Of a stretch of DNA of 64,000 nt, positions 52,157 to 61,300 are shown in pieces. Position numbers and translations under genes: made by a program. Location of the stretch: positions 1 to 64,000 of the forward strand of contig NZ_FNRL01000015.1 in assembly GCF_900107795.1 (NCBI RefSeq), given 5' to 3'. The first letter of the stretch is position 1. Each line of letters opens with the position of its first letter. This DNA comes from Chitinophaga terrae (ex Kim and Jung 2007) (lineage in GTDB: Bacteria > Bacteroidota > Bacteroidia > Chitinophagales > Chitinophagaceae). The notes beneath the pieces were generated by a model, which saw nothing but the letters and a program-made list of their open reading frames with translations, had not been told where the DNA came from and searched no databases.

Positions 52157-54217
52157 TTACTGACTGCTATTAGTATCATATTCGTTTTTCACTTCCACTT
52201 GTCTTTTCAACACCTTAAACTCTGTGCGACGGTTTAGCTGACGGCCTTCAGGATTGTCTTTTCCGTTAGGCAGAGAGTTTGGTGCGATAGGCCTTGATTT
52301 GCCATAACCTTTTGCAATCAGTCGGGTTGGTGAAATACCTCTGCTAATGAGGTAATCAACACATGACTGAGCACGGGCCTGTGAAAGTTTCTCATTGTAT
52401 TTAACAGATCCGACACTGTCTGTATGCGCACTCATTTCGATAGTGAGCTTAGGGTTGTCGTTCAGGATATCTACTACTGTATCCAATACAACCTTAGATT
52501 CTTCCCTAAGTGTTGCCTTGTTGAAATCGTAGTAGATATTGTTCAGAACAATCGGTTTTTCCACTTCATAGTGTTTCAGACAAAGTGTTGGATTATCCAG
52601 AGAATCTATTCTCAGGAGGGTATCTGTTCTGACATACAATGCTTTGGTGAAATAGTTATCTTTTTCTGCAACGATCTTGTAATAGCGTTGGGGATCTGCT
52701 TCAAAAGTATACCTGCCGTTAGGGCCCAGCGTTACTTTGCTGATGGTTTTCCTTCTTACAGTGTCCAGTAGGGTTACAGTTGCGCCCTGCAGCGGTTGTT
52801 GCGTATCGCAATCAATGATCAGACCGCTGATCACTTTTTTAATACGTTTTATACCGAAAACTTCCAGGCAGCAGATCGACTCCCTGTCGGAGCTGATAAA
52901 CCCTGCCGCAAACGGATGTGCTTTATCCAGCGCTGTATAGTAGATATCGTCTTTAGGCGAGTTAAGCGGTTTACCCATATTCACCGGTTGGCTCCAGGTG
53001 CCGAAATCGCCTTCACTGGAGAAGAAGTCGAGTCCTCCGTAGCCTACGCGGCCATCGGTGCTGAATACCAGTACATTCTTTTCTGAGTCGTAGAATGGGG
53101 CCTGTTCATCATCTTTTGTATTGATGGCGGTACCCATGTTACGTGCGCTGCCAGGTACGCCATTGGTCATAATACAATACCACAGGTCATATTTTCCCAT
53201 ACCTCCCGGCCTGTTGGAGGCAAAGAGCAGGTATTTTCCATCAGTTGTAATAAAAGGCTGCATCGAATTATAACCGGCTACGTTTACATTTTCGCCCAGC
53301 GGCTTGGGTTCAGACCATGCGCCGTTTTGAAGTAAGCTTATACAGATGGAGGTTTGTTTGACGCCATCTTTGATAAACCAGCGGGTTAAATACATGGTAT
53401 TGCCGTCTGGCGACAGGGTAGAAACACCCTGGTCAAATCCTTTTGCGGTTGGTATGCTTATTTTTTTACTATTGTCGAAAGTATTTTCGCTTCCTGTTGC
53501 TGTGAAAAGATTATTCACATAAGGGGTACCTTTTTTATTAGGCTTGGCGTTTGGCTTTTGCTTGGTTGCAGGATTCGGAAGTGGCGGATTATCCGGCCGG
53601 GAAGAAGTGAACATGAGGGTTCCGGGATCTATGACCACTGGCGCGTAATTGGCGCCTCCTTCGTTTACATTACCGGCAGTTTTTTCCAGCGTATAACGTG
53701 GCAGCTTTGTTTCTTCAGACAATGCAAATTCGCAGGTTGCTATTTCCAGGGAGGTTCTTGCTACCAGGTCGTCGGTGCCGGTATAACTTTGTTTGAATTT
53801 TTTGAATTCATCAAGCGCCTGTTGGTATTTCCCATTATATCTCAGGCAGGTTGCATACCAGAAGCGGGCCTGCGGATATGCGGGGTTGTTAAATCCCACC
53901 AGTTGAGCATACCATGTTTCAGCATTTCCGTAGTCGTAAAACCGACGGTAGGATTCTGCCAACCGGGCAACTACATCCTGGTAATCCTTTAGTTTGCCAG
54001 TAGGGGCCGGGGCGCCGGCAAGCGTATAGGGGAGTATCTGCTCTGGTTTGATTTTGAATGTTCCAAGCGCCTTATTATAATATTGGGCGGCAGAATAGTA
54101 ATCGTGGGAATTGTAGTATACGTCGGCAGTATGTTTATAATCATAAACATACTGTGCCTGAGCAGCACTAAACATTCCCATAAGAACCACCAGTAAACAG
54201 TGTTTTATTTTTTTCAT
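52157..54217 (-). CDS. OmpA-family protein with TPR and PD40 propeller domains
   Basis: Outer-membrane-linked, peptidoglycan-binding protein of 686 residues; the start at 54217 (MKKIKHCLLVVLMGMFSAAQAQ) gives a clear signal peptide, while the frame upstream to 54274 does not. Domains in order: TPR-like repeats near 30-160, a PD40/WD40-like propeller near 190-440 (STLSPDGNTMYLTR), a carboxypeptidase-D-like domain near 460-550 and an OmpA C-terminal domain near 565-680 (HTDSVGSVKYNEKLSQARA). It follows porP by 41 bases. This trio with a giant adhesin is typical of type IX secretion and gliding loci. Confidence 0.93.
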   Translation of the reverse strand: MKKIKHCLLVVLMGMFSAAQAQYVYDYKHTADVYYNSHDYYSAAQYYNKALGTFKIKPEQILPYTLAGAPAPTGKLKDYQDVVARLAESYRRFYDYGNAETWYAQLVGFNNPAYPQARFWYATCLRYNGKYQQALDEFKKFKQSYTGTDDLVARTSLEIATCEFALSEETKLPRYTLEKTAGNVNEGGANYAPVVIDPGTLMFTSSRPDNPPLPNPATKQKPNAKPNKKGTPYVNNLFTATGSENTFDNSKKISIPTAKGFDQGVSTLSPDGNTMYLTRWFIKDGVKQTSICISLLQNGAWSEPKPLGENVNVAGYNSMQPFITTDGKYLLFASNRPGGMGKYDLWYCIMTNGVPGSARNMGTAINTKDDEQAPFYDSEKNVLVFSTDGRVGYGGLDFFSSEGDFGTWSQPVNMGKPLNSPKDDIYYTALDKAHPFAAGFISSDRESICCLEVFGIKRIKKVISGLIIDCDTQQPLQGATVTLLDTVRRKTISKVTLGPNGRYTFEADPQRYYKIVAEKDNYFTKALYVRTDTLLRIDSLDNPTLCLKHYEVEKPIVLNNIYYDFNKATLREESKVVLDTVVDILNDNPKLTIEMSAHTDSVGSVKYNEKLSQARAQSCVDYLISRGISPTRLIAKGYGKSRPIAPNSLPNGKDNPEGRQLNRRTEFKVLKRQVEVKNEYDTNSSQ

Positions 54218-54258
54218 GAGGGTTCCATTTCTTTTTCTGTAGATATTTTTCATGCAGA

Positions 54259-55269
54259 CTATAATCTTGGACAAATAAAGTATTCTTCATTCAACAGTCT
54301 CTTCCTCCTGCTGATGAAGGAGAGGGATACTTCAAAAGCCTGGCTTCCATTTACGAGGCTTTTCATACCGGAGGTATTAGCATCGTAGCTCAGGCCGAGA
54401 ACAAAATTTTTGAAATGGAAACCGGCGAATGGGATCACTGCGTCATTGAACCTGAAATTAGCTCCGAGCAGGAAATCGAATTCCGGGTTTACAATTAATG
54501 AGGCGTAGATACCTGCCACTGTTTCTTCTGCATTTCCCTGGCGCATGTATAGGGCGGTAGGCGTCAGACTCACTCTGCCTTCACCGATTTTGATCTTGGT
54601 ACCTCCATGAACCAACCAGCGAACAGGCAAACGTCTGTCGCTGCCTTCTGCTGCAAACGGATCTCTTGGAGAAGTAAGGTGTTGTGCGGCAAACCCAACG
54701 AAAGGATTCAGGGTATGATTGGGGTTACCGTCGAAGAACACAGTTCCTGCGCCGGCGTCAAACTGTGTTGAATTGGTTTTACTCAGGTTTTCGCCATTGT
54801 ATAAAGAAGGGTCGAAACCTCCTACGGGAGTCCACATATTACCTGTCTGGAACTTTGCAGGATCCAGGCGGCGGTTGATCAGACCGGCGTTGATACCAAA
54901 TACCAGCTGGCTGGTTTTGGCACGGCCGAACTTCACACCCGTATAGGATACGCTGGCCAGGGCAGTAAAAAAGTTATAGCCTGCATCACCTGCAGACATG
55001 TTCATAACATTTAAACCGACCCCGATATTTTTATCTGTTGCTCCATCAATGGATACCCCGGCAGTTGAGAAGGGTTTGCCATAATTGGCCCATTGATTAC
55101 GATAATCCCCGGTTATACGGTAATCGCCGTCGATTATGCCTGTCAACGCTGGGTTGAGCCACAGTGGATAGGCATAATACTGAGAGAAGTGGGGGTCCAC
55201 CTGGGCGAAAGCCATCCGGGGCAACAAACTGCTCCACAAAATGAGTGCAACTATAAAAATCCTTTTCAT
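54259..55269 (-). CDS. PorP/SprF-family outer-membrane protein
   Basis: A 336-residue beta-barrel protein with signal peptide (ends AFAQ near residue 23). The mature start VDPHFSQYYAYPLWLNPALTG is the PorP/SprF family signature, and YRITGDYRNQWANYGKPF is its second conserved block. In Flavobacterium johnsoniae SprF is needed for secretion of the SprB adhesin, whose gene lies next to it; the same arrangement with the giant gene at 55354 suggests a dedicated partner here. A terminator-like hairpin separates the two genes. Confidence 0.95.
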   Translation of the reverse strand: MKRIFIVALILWSSLLPRMAFAQVDPHFSQYYAYPLWLNPALTGIIDGDYRITGDYRNQWANYGKPFSTAGVSIDGATDKNIGVGLNVMNMSAGDAGYNFFTALASVSYTGVKFGRAKTSQLVFGINAGLINRRLDPAKFQTGNMWTPVGGFDPSLYNGENLSKTNSTQFDAGAGTVFFDGNPNHTLNPFVGFAAQHLTSPRDPFAAEGSDRRLPVRWLVHGGTKIKIGEGRVSLTPTALYMRQGNAEETVAGIYASLIVNPEFDFLLGANFRFNDAVIPFAGFHFKNFVLGLSYDANTSGMKSLVNGSQAFEVSLSFISRRKRLLNEEYFICPRL

Positions 55270-55296
55270 AGGAACATTTTTAACTTGTTCTTTATA

Positions 55297-55322
55297 AACC
55301 GGGATGCGGTGGCATCCCGGTT
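55297..55322 (-). terminator. Hairpin between giant adhesin and porP
   Basis: Perfect 11-bp stem AACCGGGATGC (55297-55307, 55312-55322), loop of four, followed by a short TT-TATAAAG tail on the minus strand. It probably gives partial termination, so that the partner genes are made at a different level from the giant gene. Confidence 0.6.
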
Positions 55323-55353
55323 ATTTGATATTTGTTTTTGTTGATCGTGCTTA

Positions 55354-58300
55354 TTATCTCATCAGGGTTACGTTACCTTTCTTCGTAACAACTGTTCCAT
55401 CCTGCATGGTAGCCTTAACGATATACACATATACACCGACTGGCTGACGTTGGCCGCTCATTGTACCATCCCATCCCTGACGTTGATCTTTGGATGTGAA
55501 GACTAACTGACCCCACTGGTTGTAGATCCTGAACTCGAGCTGTGCGATGGATGTACCGTATACATACATGATGTCGTTCATACCATCGCCGTTTGGACTG
55601 AACAGGTTCGGAACGAAGATGTTGTTGCCGTTAGGATTGGTAGATTTACCATTTGCAGATGCCAGGGCGCTGTTTTCACAAGCTACCGTGCCTATTGCCC
55701 TTACCTGGATGCTCACGCTCTGGTTTGGTTGCAGGTTGCTGATAGTATGAGTAGTGCCGTTAGCTCCGGAGCTTGGAGGTATGAACGTTACGCCGTTGTC
55801 TACAGACACTTCATAACGTTGTGCACCTGTTACTGCATTCCAACGGAAGGTTACTGCTGTTGCCGTAGCATTGTCAACTGTAACGGTTGGAGCAGGCAGC
55901 GGTTCTGCCATTGTTACGTCTACCGCTTTCCTTGTGGCACTTACACATCCGCCGGCTGTAAAGGCTTCTACGTAGTAAGTAGTTGCTGTATTCAGCGGTT
56001 GGGTAGTGTATGAAGTACCGGTGAATAATGGTGTACCTCCATTTGCTACTGAGTACCAGCGGAAGTTAACACCGGCGGTTGTTGACGCCGCAGTTAACGT
56101 TGCAGAAGAACCTGGACAGATACTTGTGTTGCCGGTGACAGTCGGGATAGCCGGAGCCGGGATGGCCAGAACGCTAACCGCTGTACGGGTTGGGCTTGGA
56201 CAAGCATTGTTATTGGTTGCTTCCACATAGAACATCTGGTTCGTATTGATAGCATTTGTCGGATACATTGCACCTGTTGCTACCGGTGTTCCGCCGGTTG
56301 GAGTTGTATACCATTTATAAGTCAACGTAGCATCCGGATTCAGTACATTCAGCACTACAGACTGACCAGCGCAGACTTCAGGACTTGCATCCGCTACAGC
56401 CGGAGCTGCAGGTGAAGGATTCACTGTTACTTTAACAGGTGTTCTGCTTGCACTGATACATCCGCCGCTTGTTGCTGCTTCTGCATAGTATGTTACTGTT
56501 GATGTTGGTGATACTGTAAAGTCTGCACCTGTGAATACAGCTGTACCTCCTGTTGGAACTGTGTACCATCTGTAGATCACGTTATTGCTTCTGTTCTTGA
56601 TCTGCAGGACGCCAGACTGACCAGCGCATACTGTTATCGGATCAACCAATGGCGCATTGATGTCGTTCACCACTGTTGCGGTCAATCCTTTGCGTACGCT
56701 GCTGCAACCGAAGCTGTTAAGCGCTTCCAGGTAGATGGTTGTTGTTGCAGCCAATGGAGCTGTTGTATATGCAGTACCTGTTGCCAGCAATGTGCCGCCG
56801 CTTGGAGCATCATACCAACGATAGGTAGTTGAAGCACCCGGATTGGTTACGGTGAAGGTTACTGTTCCACCGATGCAGGTTGTTTCGTTGTCTGACGCCA
56901 CAGTTGGAACCGGAGGCGCAGGATCTACTGAAACATTCACTGCAGTTCTTGTTGAGCTTGCGCAGCCGCTGCCCAGGTTAGCCTGTACATAGTAGGTTGT
57001 ATTAGCTGTTACTACCTGTACGCTGTATACAGCACCGGTGAACAACAATGAACCACCTTGCGGAGCATCATACCATTGATAGGTAATGCCTGGCTTAACT
57101 GTTTTAACTGCTACGGTTACTCCTGTGCCTGCGCATGTTTTCAGGCTTGTAGCCACAACATCTGGCGCATCTGGGGCAGGTACCACTGTTACGGAAGCTT
57201 TAACCCTCGCTGACGGACTACCACAGGATCCTGCATCGCCAACCGCTTCTACATAGTAGTCGGTGCTTGTTGTCAGCTTATCGGTGGTGTAAACCGGACC
57301 TGTAAATACAGGGGTTCCGCCGCTGGCCTGAGTATACCATTTATAAGTTACGCCGTTGGTTGCTGAAGTAACTCTTAATGTTGCTGTACTGCCTGTACAT
57401 ACTGTCAGAGCGTTGGATTCCAATACCGGAGTAGGCGCCTGACCTACACCAACGGTAATCTTAGCTCTCTGATTGCTGCTGCAGGCTCCGTTGCTGGCTT
57501 CTGCATAGAAATCAGTTGTTTTATCCAGTGCACCGGTAGTGAAGCTGCTTCCTGTGAACAGGAGTTTGCCACCTGTCAGCGCATCGTACCAGCGATAAGT
57601 AACTCCGGCTACCGGATTCTTAATACTCAGCGTTACGCTGCCACCCTGACAAACTGTGAGTGAAGAAGCGGCTATTTCAGGAACAGCAGGGATGCTGTTA
57701 GCTCTGATCGTAGCGCTTGTTCTGGTTGCGCTTGGGCAGCTGCCATTCACTGAAGCCTGTACATAGTAAGTAACTGTGCTGTCTATGGATGCGATGTTAA
57801 ACACCTCGCCTTCAAATACCAGTGTACCGTTGGTTGGAGCGTCGTACCATTGATAGGTAGTGCCGGGAACCGGACTCTTGATCGCCAGTGTAGCACTTTG
57901 ACCCACACAACCCTGTACAGTGCTGCTCACAAGAACAGGAGCCGCAGGAACCGGTACCGCTGTTACATTCACTTTCACTCTTTCAGATGGTTTACCGCAC
58001 TTAGAGGTATCGCCAATTGCTTCTACGTAGTATGCAGTGTTGGTAGTGATCGGACCAGCTGTAAAGATTGGTCCTGTAAATACTGCAGTTCCGCCGGTTG
58101 CAGTAGTATACCATTTGTATGTGATATTAGTTGTTGATGATGTTACTTTCAGGATTGCGGAACCACCCTGGCAAACTGTAACATCTGTTGATTCTACTAT
58201 TGGTTTCGGAGCTACGCCAACGCCTATTGACACTTTGGTACGTGTTGCGCTTGTGCAGCTGCCAACGGATGCTTCAGCGTAGAAGTCTGTTGACTGTGTC

Positions 58301-61300
58301 AGGCCTCTTACCACATATACCGGACCGGTGAAGATTGCAGTACCACCAGTTGCTGTGTTATACCATTTATAGGTTACACCGTTTTCTGCATTCTGGATAG
58401 AAAGCGTTGCAGTGTCGCCTGCACAGATACTGATAGAAGATGCAGCGATAACCGGAGTATTCACTTCTCGAACATTCACTGTTACCACTTTCGCATTGGC
58501 TGCGCTGTTAGCGCATTTGTTAGCGCCTTCTACTGTTACGTAGTAAGAGGTGGTTGCAGTCAGTTGATCGGTAGTGTAAGTAGCACCGGTGAACAGCAAT
58601 GTGCTCAGGGTTGCATCTTTATACCACTTGAATACAGGGTTGGTAACTGTTGTTGAAGTAGCTGTCAGTTTCACGGTAGTATTCAGGCAGATAGTTGTAT
58701 CAGCTACATTGATATCTGCTGCCACTGCGTTGCTGTTTACAGTTACTTTCACTGCTTTCAGGTTACCGGCCTGGTTTTCACATCTTCCGTTGTTGCTTAC
58801 GCTCACGTAGTAAGTGTAGGCGCCAGGCGTTAATCCAGTGATGGTCAGTACGCCCTTGCTATCCACACCGGCAGTAATTGGTCCTGTCTTATCCGGATTT
58901 GCATACCATTTAAATACAGGGTTCTGAACTGTGGTGCTGGACGGAGTGAGTACCGCATTCTGACCGTTACAGATAACCTGGTCATTGGCTACGATATCCA
59001 CAGCTGTTGCTGCACTGTCGACGGTCACTACAATCTTCGTACGAGCGCTGTCGTTTGCACAGTTGCTTGCATTCACTGCTTCCACGAAGAAGTTATAGGT
59101 TCCGGCAGGCAGATTAGCCGGTGTTGTATAAGTATTGCTGTTAGATGCCAGTTTCGCACCGCCTGTTGCTGCATCATACCAGTTGAATTGTACGCCGGTC
59201 ACCGGTTGAACGCTCAGGGTCACTGGTGTATTGATACAAGTTTTTACGTCGTTAGCTACCGGAACAGGAGCGGAAGGCAGACCCAGTACAGTTACTGCTA
59301 CCTGAGCAGAAGCTGCTGAAGTACAATTGTTCCTGCTTGCAGTCACGAAGTAGTTGTAAGTACCGGTACCCAGGGTAGCAGGTGTTACGTATGCAACACT
59401 GTCTGCCAGGTGAACGCCTTTACTGTCGTACCAGCTGTACACTATACCTGCAGCAGGGTTCACTACGGCGAGTGTCGCCTGTTTGCCTTTACAGATAGTA
59501 GCGCTTCCGTTAACCTGTACTTTCGGCTGTGCGATTGCGCGTTGAGCGTAGTTAAAGTCTACCGCTGTGAGTGCGCCCAGGATACCTGATCTCAGTTTCA
59601 CTTCAACTCCATCGAATGGTTTGGTTGGAACGAAGGAGAGTATCGCTCTGCGGCTGTTGCTCAGGAGATCCAGGTGTACCAGTGGGTTGGATACCAGCAC
59701 TGAGTCACCGGCGGTATTTCCATTATAAGTAGTCAGCTGTACGCTTGCCAGCACTGCGGCAGAGAGTATCTGACCTGGGTTAGACAACATTACCTTAACG
59801 GTATCACCGGCGGTAGATATACCCTTGAACATTGCGCGTTGGTATACAGATCCGTTGCCTACGCCAAGGTTAATTACCAGTGAAGAGGCTGTGCTGATCT
59901 TGTCATCAACTGCAAATTCAGGATTCACTACGCTGCCAATTGTGATTCCGGTTCTGCCATTGATCTCGCTGGTTGCGCCTTCGCAAGGTACAATGGATGG
60001 ATCGCCATTTATCACAACTACTGTGGCAGGCACTCTGGCTGATTTACATGTTGCGCCGCCTGGCAATACTGCTTCTACATAGTATACAGTTCTGCCCAAT
60101 GCTGTTGCTTTAGGAGTTGTGAATGTTGATCCGGTGAACAATATATTAGTGCTTGTGTCGCTTGCATACCAGTTGAATTCAGCATTTGCTACTGCTGCTG
60201 ATGCCCTGAACAGGCCTTGCTGACCTATTACTATAGTATCCACTGACGGATCTACAGTAGGCGGAGCCAGTGCTGCTGCAGTATTCACAGTAACTGCAGT
60301 TCTGGTTGCAGACACAGTATGACAACTGTCGTTGATCGCTTCAACATAATAAGTGGCTTTAGCTGTAACGTTCACCACTTTGTAAGTGAAGCCGCTGTCG
60401 GTATTCAGTTTAGTACCACCGCTGGCTACATTGTACCAGGCGTAAGAGTAGCCTCTTACAGGGTTGGCCACTGCCAGTACAGCGTCGCTGCCGCTACATA
60501 CTTCTACATTGGTTGCCAGTACAGCCGGAGCTACAGGAGCTGCTGTTACTTTAACATCCACTCTTGTGCGGCTTGAGCTTGCACAATTGTTTCTGAATGC
60601 TTCCACATAGAAGGCAGTATCCTTAGTCAGGTTACCGGTAGTGAAGGAGCTTCCGTCTTTACCTGTCAGGTAAACTCCCTGGCTGTTATACCAGCGATAA
60701 GTGATACCGGTTACCGGATCCTGAACGTTCAGGGTTGCTGTACCTCCGGCGCAAGCAGTAACATTTGCTGCCTGTACTTTCGGTGCAACGAGGGCACGTT
60801 GAGCATAGTTGAAGTCAATTGTTGTCAATGCACCGAGGATGCCAGATTTCAGTTTCACTTCAACCGCATCGAATGGTTTGGTTGGTACAAACTCGATCAA
60901 TGCCTGTTTCTTGCTGCTCAGTATTACCAGTTTCACCAGCGGGTTGTTAACGCTCACTGAATCGCCTGGTGTGCTGCCGTTGTAAGATGTGATCTGAACG
61001 CCACCCAGGAGGGCTGCAGACAGTACCTGGCTTGGGTTAGAGAGCAATACCTTAACTGTGTCGCCTGGTGCAGATACACCTACGAACTTAGCACGTTGCC
61101 ATACCTGTGCATTCAGCAATCCGGCATCAATTACGAGGGAAGAGGCAGTATTGGCATCGTTATCTACTGATAAACCTTGGTTATAAACACCTCCCAGTAC
61201 TAATAATCCGCTGCTGCCAACAGATTGTGAAGATGCGCCTTCGCATGGCACAGAGGATGTTGGACGAGTACCATAAACCACTACTACAGGAACCCTGATA